Part shown: positions 57,549-64,000 of the stretch, in pieces
Position numbering within the stretch: the stretch's first letter is position 1
How the letters are laid out: each line of letters begins with the position of its first letter
DNA from: Nitrososphaerota archaeon
GTDB taxonomy: Archaea; Thermoproteota; Nitrososphaeria; Nitrososphaerales; UBA183
NCBI GenBank assembly: GCA_029785235.1
Contig: JAFMAA010000001.1
Coordinates: forward strand, 186,001 to 250,000
DNA: 64,000 bases
Direction of reading: 5' to 3'
Made by a program: the position numbers and the translations under genes
Notes under the pieces: generated by a model
Told to the model about the DNA's origin: nothing
Databases searched by the model: none
What the model saw: the letters and a program-made list of their open reading frames with translations, nothing else

Positions 57549-58072
57549 CCGGTGAACCGTATCTCGCTTCTGGGGACTCCGCACTCCTGAGGATGGCTCT
57601 GGCCGGCTACTCGGGAGAGAGCTGCATGGAGATAGGCGCAGGGAATGGAGGGAACCTCATTGAGTTGGCAAAGAGGTTCAGGGTCGTGGTAGGGACGGAT
57701 GTTGTGAGACCATCCATGGCAGACTGGAAAGGGAAGTCCGACTACGTCCTGGCGGAGGGAGCTTCATGCATGCGCGACGCCTCCTTCGACCTGGTGGCAT
57801 TCAATCCCCCTTATCTCGAAGGGGATGAGACTGGGGACGTAGCCGTCGAGGGAGGAAAGCAGATGGAAGTCCCCTTGGCGTTCTTGTCGGAAGCGCTCCG
57901 CACAGTGAGAAGAGATGGGAAAGTGGTCTTTTTAGTCAACGACGACATGGACATGGAGGAAGCGAGGATGGCGTGCGAAGGACGGGGGTTCAGGCTCAGG
58001 GTGCTGGCCTCGCTCAGAGTATTCTTCGAAACCCTTTCTGTGTACGAGGCCGCGACGAGAGCTGGAGAGTAA
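57545..58072 (+). CDS. HemK2-like N5-glutamine methyltransferase
   Basis: This 175-residue SAM-dependent methyltransferase has MEIGAGNGGNLIELAKRF as motif I and the catalytic/substrate loop DLVAFNPPYLEGDE (NPPY), which defines amide-N methyltransferases. Its short length without an N-terminal HemK domain is the archaeal Mtq2 form, which methylates the GGQ glutamine of the release factor aRF1. Later strands (GKVVFLVNDDMDMEEARMAC) complete the fold. It is the last gene of the operon. Confidence 0.88.
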   Translation: MTGEPYLASGDSALLRMALAGYSGESCMEIGAGNGGNLIELAKRFRVVVGTDVVRPSMADWKGKSDYVLAEGASCMRDASFDLVAFNPPYLEGDETGDVAVEGGKQMEVPLAFLSEALRTVRRDGKVVFLVNDDMDMEEARMACEGRGFRLRVLASLRVFFETLSVYEAATRAGE

Positions 58073-58270
58073 CTGGTTTGGGGTCAGGAGAACCAGACGA
58101 AAGTGAGGAGTATGGACAGGGTAGGGCTCCGGGGCAGGTTTCGAGGAGCCGCTGCTAGCCCCGGGGTCAAGGGTGCGCAGTATGGGCGACAGGGAGCCGA
58201 CTGCTCTACCTAAGTCGTTAGGGAGCTGTTCGAATGGGGTGTGATTACCAGTTCTGAGAATCGTCTTTCC

Positions 58271-58280
58271 GCATTAAATA
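58271..58280 (+). promoter_or_regulatory. TATA box of HTH_10 regulator gene
   Basis: GCATTAAATA is centred about 33 bp upstream of ATG 58309 and selects that start over GTG 58282. Confidence 0.55.
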
Positions 58281-58308
58281 TGTGCCTGACGCCCTAATCT
58301 GTTCGGCG

Positions 58309-58953
58309 ATGCTGAGACAGATAACGCTGCAGGTGAGGACAGAAAACGGGCTGCAGGACATAGCGAAAGCAAACGGCGTCAAGCTCGGCATCGTGGACTG
58401 CAAGCCTTTCAACAAGACCGGGATGTCGCTCCTCCTCGAGCTCAGAGGCGAGTCCAAGTGCGTCCGCGCCGCAGTGGCTGAAATCCGCAGGATGGAGGGA
58501 GTCAGGCAGGCGATCGAAGGGGAGGGCGAGGGCGATTCCGTCCCGCTGTTGGTCGTTCTCTCCAGGCCAGCGATATGCCGGGCTTCGAACGATGCAGCGA
58601 TAGTCTGTCTTGAGTGCCCCCTGAACACCGGTGCTCAACCAGCCTCTTGGAAGTTCATAATCAGGAAGACCAGCGACTTCAGGCAGGTGCTGTCGAAGCT
58701 GGAGAAAGAAGGGGTCGAGGCGAAGATCGAGGACGTAGCGCCTGTCGAAAGAAGAGCCACCCTCACTGACAGGCAGAAGGAGATAATGTCGACCGCCGTG
58801 GCTCAGGGATACTTCGAGTTCCCGAGGAAGATCAGCCTCACCGGCCTGAGCGAGATGGTGGGGGTCAAGCCCTCGACGCTCAGCGAGATTCTGAGGAGCG
58901 CCGAGCGGAGAATCATGGCCAACGCCGTGGGTGTCCCGTTCCAGGAAGAATAG
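58309..58953 (+). CDS. HTH_10 (bacterio-opsin-activator-like) transcription regulator
   Basis: This 214-residue protein has an N-terminal sensing domain (about 1-145) and the HTH_10 domain: RATLTDRQKEIMSTAVAQGY, FEFPRKISLTGLSEMVGV, KPSTLSEILRSAERRIM. The pattern LTxRQxExLxxAxxxGYFExPR is the hallmark of this archaeal family. The regulated genes are unknown; the ClC-type transporter gene 100 bp downstream is a candidate. Confidence 0.9.
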   Translation: MLRQITLQVRTENGLQDIAKANGVKLGIVDCKPFNKTGMSLLLELRGESKCVRAAVAEIRRMEGVRQAIEGEGEGDSVPLLVVLSRPAICRASNDAAIVCLECPLNTGAQPASWKFIIRKTSDFRQVLSKLEKEGVEAKIEDVAPVERRATLTDRQKEIMSTAVAQGYFEFPRKISLTGLSEMVGVKPSTLSEILRSAERRIMANAVGVPFQEE

Positions 58954-59053
58954 AAAGACCAGAGACCAAGGCGCCGATATCTCCGGACGAGCATGAGAGC
59001 ATACGGAGGCCTCAAATCCTTATTGAGGCGTCCCCTCGAAACCGGGCACCCAG

Positions 59054-60886
59054 ATGTTGAGCGGTTCAACCTTGATGTCGCGGGTGAATCGCGTCATCCA
59101 GCAGGGCTACCTAGCGAAGTGGGTGGTGGTCGGCCTGCTCATCGGCGTCATAGCAGGAGCTGGAGCTGTCGGATTCTATATCGCAATCGAAGCCGTGAAC
59201 AACTCCCTGCTGGGAGGGATAACTGGGTTCTTCCCTCCCAACCCCGCGGGCGAGGGGGCAGCCCCAATCTCTGTCCACCCAGACTACCTGCTCATCCCGG
59301 TGGCGACGGTAATCGGAGGACTCGTCTCCGGCATCCTGGTCTACCGGTTCGCCCCCGAAGCCGAGGGTCACGGCACGGACGAAGCGATCGCGGCGTTCCA
59401 TCGGCGTGATGGAAAGATACGTAGGAGGATCCCTCTGGTTAAAGCTGCGGCGTCAGCGTTCACAATAGGCTCAGGGGGGAGCGGGGGAAGGGAAGGGCCG
59501 ACCGCCCAGATAGCCGCAGGGTTCGGGTCTTTCATCGGCGACTTCCTGAAGTTGCCGGTCAAGGACAGACGCATCGCCGTCGCGGTGGGAATTGGGGCAG
59601 GAATTGGGTCGATTTTCAAGTCCCCCTTCGCCGGAGCGATACTCTCTGGGGAGATACTCTACAGCGGCGGAGACTTCGAGGTTGAAGCTCTGATACCTTC
59701 GTTCATCGCGTCCCCCATAGGCTACATCATCTTCGCATCGTACACGGGATTCACCCCGGTCTTCGGTAGCGGGCTGACATACGCCTTCACAGAGCCAAGG
59801 AACCTGCTGATCTACGCCGCCCTAGGCATCGTCTGCGGACTCGTGGGGAGGCTCCACACGGTGACATTCTACTCAGTGAAGGGCTTGTTCGCCCGCCTGC
59901 CTTTCACGAAATATCTCAGGCCGATGGCGGGCGCAGCAGTGGCGGGCGTCATCGGCATATTCTTCCCACAGGTGGTGGGTCTAGGGTATGGGTTCGTCCA
60001 GATACTAATCAACAGCAACGGTGTCGGCGGACTGGCGCAGGAGAACTTCACCAATCTCGCCATCCCTCTTTTCGTGTTCTTGGTTGCGGTGGTCTTCCTC
60101 AAGATCGTGGCCACTGCGTTCACCGTAGGGTCTGGGGGGAGCGCGGGGGTGTTCGCTCCCTCCCTCGTCATAGGGGGGTTTGTGGGCGCCGCGTTCTGGA
60201 TGGCGGTCAACTTCCTACTCCCTGGGTGGATCCCCATCCCAGCCCCGCTGGTCGTGGTAGGGATGATGGCGCTCTTCGGCGGGGTGGGACGTGTCCCTAT
60301 AGCGGTGATGCTAATGGTTAGCGAGATGACAGGGTCTCTCAACCTCCTGGCCCCTTCGATGGTTGCTGTGGTTGCGGCCTACTTCGTCACCACCCCGAAG
60401 TACACCATATACAAGAGTCAGGTCCCCAAGCGCTCCGATTCGCCCGCCCATAGGGGGGAGTATAACGTGCCGCTGCTCACAAAGATATTCGTCTCAGACG
60501 CCATGAACCGATCCGTCATCGCTCTCTCCCCCGGAGACTCCGTCGCCGCCGCCTATCAGGTGGTGGTCGAGAAGGGGTACAGGGGGATTCCGATTGTGGA
60601 CGGGGAGAAGCTGATCGGAATTGTGACAGTAAGCGACCTGCTGAGGATTCCTCGGGAGAAGATGGACACCACGCCGCTGAGGGATGTAATGACCCAGAAC
60701 GTCCTTGTCGCTCACTTGGACGACACCCTCTTCGTCGCCCTTGAAACAATGACCAACCAGGGCATCGGGCGGCTTCCGGTGATTTCCAAGGACTCCGGGA
60801 GGCTGGTCGGGATAATAACCAGGACAGATATCATCAGAGCGTACGAGAGATCGATAGACCTACTTTCCAAGGCAGAGCCCACGTGA
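59054..60886 (+). CDS. ClC-type chloride channel/transporter with two CBS domains
   Basis: This 610-residue protein has about ten or more membrane helices in residues 20-450, with ClC selectivity motifs GSGGSGGREGPTAQIAAGFG (containing the gating Glu of GREGP), and GSGGSAGVFAPSLVIGG. A cytoplasmic CBS pair (about 480-605: YRGIPIVDGEKLIGIVTVSD and GIGRLPVISKDSGRLVGIIT) follows. The gating Glu fits a Cl-/H+ exchanger as well as a channel. The CBS domains may sense adenine nucleotides. A TATA-like CCTTATTG (59017-59024) lies about 33 bp upstream of ATG 59054. Confidence 0.95.
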   Translation: MLSGSTLMSRVNRVIQQGYLAKWVVVGLLIGVIAGAGAVGFYIAIEAVNNSLLGGITGFFPPNPAGEGAAPISVHPDYLLIPVATVIGGLVSGILVYRFAPEAEGHGTDEAIAAFHRRDGKIRRRIPLVKAAASAFTIGSGGSGGREGPTAQIAAGFGSFIGDFLKLPVKDRRIAVAVGIGAGIGSIFKSPFAGAILSGEILYSGGDFEVEALIPSFIASPIGYIIFASYTGFTPVFGSGLTYAFTEPRNLLIYAALGIVCGLVGRLHTVTFYSVKGLFARLPFTKYLRPMAGAAVAGVIGIFFPQVVGLGYGFVQILINSNGVGGLAQENFTNLAIPLFVFLVAVVFLKIVATAFTVGSGGSAGVFAPSLVIGGFVGAAFWMAVNFLLPGWIPIPAPLVVVGMMALFGGVGRVPIAVMLMVSEMTGSLNLLAPSMVAVVAAYFVTTPKYTIYKSQVPKRSDSPAHRGEYNVPLLTKIFVSDAMNRSVIALSPGDSVAAAYQVVVEKGYRGIPIVDGEKLIGIVTVSDLLRIPREKMDTTPLRDVMTQNVLVAHLDDTLFVALETMTNQGIGRLPVISKDSGRLVGIITRTDIIRAYERSIDLLSKAEPT

Positions 60887-61128
60887 CCTAGTGTGTTGCA
60901 AACTGTCCGTGCCAGAAGCGGCATTCAGGTGAGAGGGGACCAAGGATGTCCAATCTATGTTGCATTCGGCCAGCATGCCAGAGAATATGACCTCAGCCCG
61001 TGTCCCATCAGGGGAGAACCCACGACAGTGGCGAACTGCGTGCCACCGTTGTAGGAAAACCGATGGGACGAACGACGATGTGTGATAGATGGTTTTTCAA
61101 TCAGAGTCCGTTCTGCGCTGTTCTATGG

Positions 61129-61271
61129 CGGGCCCGGTGGGATTCGAACCCATGGTAACTGAGGGCACACCCTCTTCAGCTCCGAAGGCTGACGCCTTAA
61201 TCCGTGTTTGGGGCAACCATGGATATCCCTATCCATGTGCTTCCCCTCAGCGGAGTCTAGGCTACGGGCCC
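61129..61271 (-). tRNA. tRNA-Arg (TCG anticodon) with two non-canonical introns
   Basis: On the minus strand GGGCCCG (61265-61271) pairs with CGGGCCC (61130-61136), leaving discriminator G. The anticodon arm is TCAGC-CTTCGGA-GCTGA, anticodon TCG. The T-loop is TTCGAAT. A normal 76-nt cloverleaf forms only if about 50 nt are removed from the D-loop (about 61204-61253, which itself folds as CATGGAT...ATCCATG) and about 17 nt at the variable loop/T-stem (about 61152-61168). Removal restores D-stem GCCT/AGGC and T-stem GTGGG/CCCAC. A TATA box (61295-61300) lies about 27 bp upstream. Exact junctions may shift by a few nt. No CCA is encoded. Confidence 0.85.
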
Positions 61272-61294
61272 GAGCCTCCGCCTCCAATCCGATT

Positions 61295-61300
61295 CTATAA
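61295..61300 (-). promoter_or_regulatory. TATA box of tRNA-Arg gene
   Basis: TTATAG on the minus strand is about 27 bp upstream of the predicted 5' end of the tRNA at 61271. Confidence 0.5.
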
Positions 61301-61496
61301 CCTTTCAATTCCAATTCGGATACGAATACACAGAGCGCGAAATTCGGTAATAAATTTGTGGACACCTTTCACCCCTGACGACACGTCAGACGCGTTCGAG
61401 CTAGGCATCTTCCGCCATCTCATAGGTCGTAAAGTCGCTGTCGAACCGTCTCAAACCTAAATCCAAAACTTTCCATTACCATATCCGAGGCGGAAA

Positions 61497-62240
61497 ATCT
61501 CGGGGAAGGATACCTCGATAGCCTGGACTGATGCGACCCTGAACTTCGGTTGGGGTTGTAGGAAGGTAGACTCCGCCTGTCAGAATTGCTACATGTTCAG
61601 GCTGAGCAAGACCTGGGGCATCGACCCGACCAAGGTGAGGCTGTTCGACATAGCCAAGCGGGAGAAGGAGCTGGACTCCTGGCCTCCTGAGAAGAAGCTG
61701 ATTTTCGTGAACGATATGACCGACACATTTGGTGAGTTCTACCCGCTCGAGCTGATTGCGGAATGGCACCGGTTCTTCGAGAGGCATCCTGAAAGGGAAT
61801 TCCAGTTGCTGACCAAGAGGATTGGAAGGGCCATGGTGTTCTATCGAGACCACTGGGGAAAGCCTCCCAGGAACGTGTGGGTAGGATGCTCGATAGGTGA
61901 AAGAAGGCGGCTCTGGCGGCTGGACCAGTTGAGGCAGATAGACGCCAAGGTGAGGTTCGTCTCGTTCGAGCCTTTGATTGAAGACCTTGGAGAGTTTGAT
62001 TTGAAAGGCATCCATTGGGCCATCGTTGGCGGCGAGTCAGACCGAAGCCATCCAAGACCAATGAGACCGGAATGGGCTCAGAACATCAGGCGAATAAGCG
62101 AGCGTGACGGGGTCTCTTTCTTCCTTAAGCAGATGGGTGGCAAGGGCGGTGACAACGCTGGCGGTGACGTCCTAGACGGGGAAAGATTCCACGGAATGCC
62201 GAGACGTCTTCAGTCCATGGCAGCCAAGGAGCCGACCTGA
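61497..62240 (+). CDS. DUF5131 / phage Gp37-Gp68-like protein with three-Cys motif, no canonical start
   Basis: Residues SIAWTDATLNFGWGC...ACQNCYMFR match the N-terminus of the DUF5131 (Gp37/Gp68) family, with a Cys-x6-Cys-x2-Cys motif like a metal or Fe-S site. Downstream, LIFVNDMTDTFGEFYPLELI, REFQLLTKRIGRAM, VWVGCSIGERR and AIVGGESDRSHPRPM also fit. The first ATG (61593) falls after the Cys motif. The frame is open from 61461 with no ATG, GTG or TTG before it; ATC 61497 preceded by GAGG at about 61487-61490 is the best start candidate. The family occurs in phages and defence-like islands; its function is not established. Confidence 0.7.
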   Translation: MSGKDTSIAWTDATLNFGWGCRKVDSACQNCYMFRLSKTWGIDPTKVRLFDIAKREKELDSWPPEKKLIFVNDMTDTFGEFYPLELIAEWHRFFERHPEREFQLLTKRIGRAMVFYRDHWGKPPRNVWVGCSIGERRRLWRLDQLRQIDAKVRFVSFEPLIEDLGEFDLKGIHWAIVGGESDRSHPRPMRPEWAQNIRRISERDGVSFFLKQMGGKGGDNAGGDVLDGERFHGMPRRLQSMAAKEPT

Positions 62241-62258
62241 ATGAGAAATCGAGACCCA

Positions 62259-63086
62259 CTAGGTTGAAGGCGCTTCACTTTTCGCTCTGGTAGCCGATAC
62301 AACTTCCAACATGAGGTAGACGACAACCGCTGCAAAGCCTGAAACGAACAGGAGGAGGAACGTGTCAACGACAAGTGGAGTCAGAGAATCCAATGCCGTC
62401 AGGGCGAGCAGTGGCAAGACAACCCCAACAGCTCCAAAGTAGACCAAGACTGAGAAGCCCAAGACGGTGTATCGCGGATATGCGAGGGCCTTGACCTGGT
62501 TCTCCAGTTCGTTCTTTCTGATTGTATCGAGTTCGATTTTGGCCAATAGCGGTTTGCGCTCTGCGACAAGTTCATTGAGGGCGTCGACTTCAGGTTTCCT
62601 TAAGAAAGGACGATTCGATACTTGAGCGAATCCAAGAGCCGAAGCGGCCGCCCTTGCCAATGGTGAAGTTGCAGCTGAGCGCGCCTCCTGACTCCACCTC
62701 TCCACAAACCCTGCGTAACTAGACTTGAGCCTTTCATCTTCAAACGCGTTCAGGTTGCCCTCCTCCTTCTGATAGTCATCTCTGATTTGGTCCATCGATG
62801 GTGGTTGGGACCCGGCTGGAACATCAACAAGCCTCCTTCCAAGAAAGTCCTCTACGTCTTCACCCGCCCATTTTGCCAAGTATTCGTCAATCTTAGCCTG
62901 CAGACCCTCTGCGTTCTTTTGAGCCAGCTGCAATTCATCGGTTACAGATTTGATTCTATTTCTGGTTGACCTCGCTTCAGAAGAGATGGTAAGAACCTTG
63001 GTGGTGAAGAAAGCGCCGACAATGGCCACGAATGTCGCTGCACTTTGAATCAGAGTATAGACCCAGCCAACGTCAACCAGGGACAT
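62259..63086 (-). CDS. Membrane protein with cytoplasmic coiled-coil domain, unknown function
   Basis: This 275-residue protein has one N-terminal membrane helix (VYTLIQSAATFVAIVGAFFT), a long soluble helical part (about 32-205, KSVTDELQLAQKNAEGLQAK and onwards), and two C-terminal membrane helices (VLGFSVLVYFGAVGVVLPLL, VDTFLLLFVSGFAAVVVYLM). No family is recognised. The region is less GC-rich by eye than the rest of the window. It is the last gene of a minus-strand row with two winged-helix proteins. Confidence 0.65.
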   Translation of the reverse strand: MSLVDVGWVYTLIQSAATFVAIVGAFFTTKVLTISSEARSTRNRIKSVTDELQLAQKNAEGLQAKIDEYLAKWAGEDVEDFLGRRLVDVPAGSQPPSMDQIRDDYQKEEGNLNAFEDERLKSSYAGFVERWSQEARSAATSPLARAAASALGFAQVSNRPFLRKPEVDALNELVAERKPLLAKIELDTIRKNELENQVKALAYPRYTVLGFSVLVYFGAVGVVLPLLALTALDSLTPLVVDTFLLLFVSGFAAVVVYLMLEVVSATRAKSEAPST

Positions 63087-63107
63087 TGCGATTCTACATT
63101 CCTCGGC

Positions 63108-63572
63108 CTATTGCGATATCGGAGTTTCACCGCTGCGGTTCTCGGGTGGTTTGTTTCGCCGGGACTCCCATTCGCTTATGAGCCGTGCAATCTCAGGAAT
63201 CGTTTCAAATCCAAGTAGGTCAACAAGCTCAACTCTCTTGTAAAGCCGTTGCGTTCCAGCTCTCGACATGGAGATGTATCCTTTTTCTCGCAGCGGTTCA
63301 AGAAACCGAGACAGATTTCGTTGGTCGATTCCTAGATTCTCCGCAAGAGTAGTTGCTGTTACCGGCTCTGCCGTGAGATGAAGAATGGCCGCCCTGTAAG
63401 TAGAACCTCCCACAACTGCCACCAGTTCTTTCTTAATGAGGTCGCTGCTTGAAAGCGTCATGATGCGATTGATGGCGTGAGTATCGGCCTTGATTCGTTC
63501 TATGTTGTCCCTGATATCCCTGATGTCGTCTGTGACCTTTGAGTTACTGCTGTCGTTGCTCCCTTGAGACAA
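63108..63572 (-). CDS. Winged-helix protein with N-terminal coiled segment
   Basis: This 154-residue protein has an N-terminal charged helix (DDIRDIRDNIERIKADTHAI) followed by a MarR/ArsR-like winged helix: YRAAILHLTAEPVTATTLAE, NLGIDQRNLSRFLEPLREKG, YISMSRAGTQRLYKRVELVD. It is probably a DNA-binding regulator. It shares the helix-then-winged-helix layout of the gene 3 bp upstream and may heterodimerise with it. No specific family is named with confidence. Confidence 0.7.
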   Translation of the reverse strand: MSQGSNDSSNSKVTDDIRDIRDNIERIKADTHAINRIMTLSSSDLIKKELVAVVGGSTYRAAILHLTAEPVTATTLAENLGIDQRNLSRFLEPLREKGYISMSRAGTQRLYKRVELVDLLGFETIPEIARLISEWESRRNKPPENRSGETPISQ

Positions 63573-63575
63573 AAC

Positions 63576-63893
63576 CTAAAACCTCTGCTCGTGAAACTTC
63601 TTGCCATCCACTTCGATAGTTCGAATGAGCCCCTTCCTCCTCAACGTGCTAATGACTGCCCCCGCGTATTCAACAGTTTTCTGGATTGCCGCAGCTATAT
63701 CCTGGGTTGTTTTCCTCTCTTCGCATAACTGGTATACTTGGGTTTCGACGGTCCCAGGTTTCAGCAGGCGTTTCTTAACCTCCTCAAGTCTGTCTTGATT
63801 GGTGAGGAACAACAGCGCTTTGATATCGTCGACCAGATTCTTGATGTCGGCCAGCGAATCTTCGCTCGTGTTTTCACGCTCCAACGACTGCAA
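63576..63893 (-). CDS. Small winged-helix protein with N-terminal helical segment
   Basis: This 105-residue protein has an acidic helical N-terminus (SLADIKNLVDDIKALLFLTN, QDRLEEVKKRLLK) and a winged helix (VYQLCEERKTTQDIAAAIQK, TVEYAGAVISTLRRKGLIRT). It is architecturally similar to the neighbouring 154-residue protein, so the pair may have arisen by duplication or work as a two-part regulator. Its start lies 15 bp after the stop of a partial upstream frame. Confidence 0.65.
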   Translation of the reverse strand: MQSLERENTSEDSLADIKNLVDDIKALLFLTNQDRLEEVKKRLLKPGTVETQVYQLCEERKTTQDIAAAIQKTVEYAGAVISTLRRKGLIRTIEVDGKKFHEQRF

Positions 63894-63908
63894 TCGACGC
63901 AGAGCCCA

Positions 63909-64000
63909 TTAAGTGACCTCGCCTTCAGGAACAGCTGTTGGTTCAGGTGCCCCACTTCCGACTTGCTGTTTCTTCCTAATGTCATGCAGGATTACACTGA
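63909..64000 (-). CDS. C-terminal fragment of an unknown protein running off the window
   Basis: A minus-strand frame open from the window edge ends at TAA (63909-63911), encoding about 29 residues (SVILHDIRKKQQVGSGAPEP and a short acidic end). The Pro/Glu-rich tail and its spacing before the winged-helix gene suggest the upstream member of the same operon. Too little is present to assign a function, and another frame cannot be excluded. Confidence 0.35.
   Translation of the reverse strand, partial: SVILHDIRKKQQVGSGAPEPTAVPEGEVT

Noticed and set aside
61130..61271. Reading the tRNA as a type II (Leu/Ser) tRNA with a long variable arm GAGGG-TGTG-CCCTC
   Set aside because: The anticodon loop CTTCGGA gives TCG (Arg), and the D- and T-stems only pair after removing two insertions; the long arm is explained by the 17-nt intron.
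61089..61460. 123-codon plus-strand frame
   Set aside because: It runs antisense through the tRNA-Arg gene and its promoter and has no domain.
1..64000. CRISPR arrays, insertion sequences, rRNA, SRP RNA and RNase P RNA
   Set aside because: No regularly spaced direct repeats, transposase motifs or conserved RNA signatures were seen on either strand by eye.
61129..64000. tRNA-Arg as integration site for the accessory segment
   Set aside because: The accessory genes lie on the 5' side of the tRNA, whereas integrases usually target the 3' half, and I saw no integrase gene or duplicated tRNA end.

Overview
The window is archaeal chromosome, GC-rich and densely packed, and looks like a Thermoproteota (TACK) genome, most likely the Nitrososphaeria/Thaumarchaeota side. 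Markers seen are sn-glycerol-1-phosphate dehydrogenase, geranylgeranyl reductase, aEF-1beta, L15e, S3Ae, FEN1, GINS, MCM, RFC small subunit, Hel308, KEOPS subunits, aCPSF1, SepF, RtcB/archease and two proteasome beta subunits. No rRNA or ammonia-oxidation gene is present, so the lineage is an inference. Many start codons sit about 27 bp downstream of a TATA box, which implies widespread leaderless transcription, and TTG/GTG starts are common.

Layout. 1-20 kb: translation and information processing (diphthine synthase-DUF357, FAD synthase, translin-like protein, Hjc-like resolvase, FEN1, EF-1beta, Pth2, TruD, L15e, S3Ae, SerRS, S15) with KEOPS genes pcc1, bud32 and kae1 and a RecJ-like nuclease. 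19.9-20.7 kb: exosome-associated RNA-binding protein and RNase P Pop5. 20.6-28.3 kb: a fatty-acid beta-oxidation island (SCP2 protein, DUF35 protein, two thiolases, acyl-CoA dehydrogenase, hydroxyacyl-CoA dehydrogenase/enoyl-CoA hydratase fusion, CoA-transferase/racemase). A divergent promoter in its middle carries two perfect palindromes. 28.3-43 kb: a ribbon-helix-helix protein, inactive and active proteasome beta subunits, RtcA, NadM, aminotransferase, FKBP, G1P dehydrogenase, aCPSF1, SepF, PUA and LSm proteins, ribose-5-phosphate isomerase, ferredoxin, PDCD5-like protein and a PAC2 chaperone. 43-48 kb: RtcB/archease and a threonine-to-glycine module (TDH, KBL). 48-56.5 kb: HisRS and a replication/repair block (RfcS, GINS, intein-containing MCM, Hel308). 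56.5-61 kb: a PP-loop amidotransferase-like protein, HemK2-like methyltransferase, HTH_10 regulator and a ClC-CBS transporter.

61.1-64 kb: a tRNA-Arg(TCG) that folds only if a 50-nt D-loop intron and a 17-nt variable/T-stem intron are removed, followed by a less GC-rich accessory segment. That segment has a DUF5131 (phage Gp37/Gp68-like) protein with no canonical start codon and an opposite-strand row of two winged-helix proteins and a membrane coiled-coil protein. The strongest candidates for novelty are the two-intron tRNA, the palindromes in the beta-oxidation promoter, the perfectly symmetric bidirectional TATA box at 12 kb, the degenerate MCM intein and the terminal accessory cassette.
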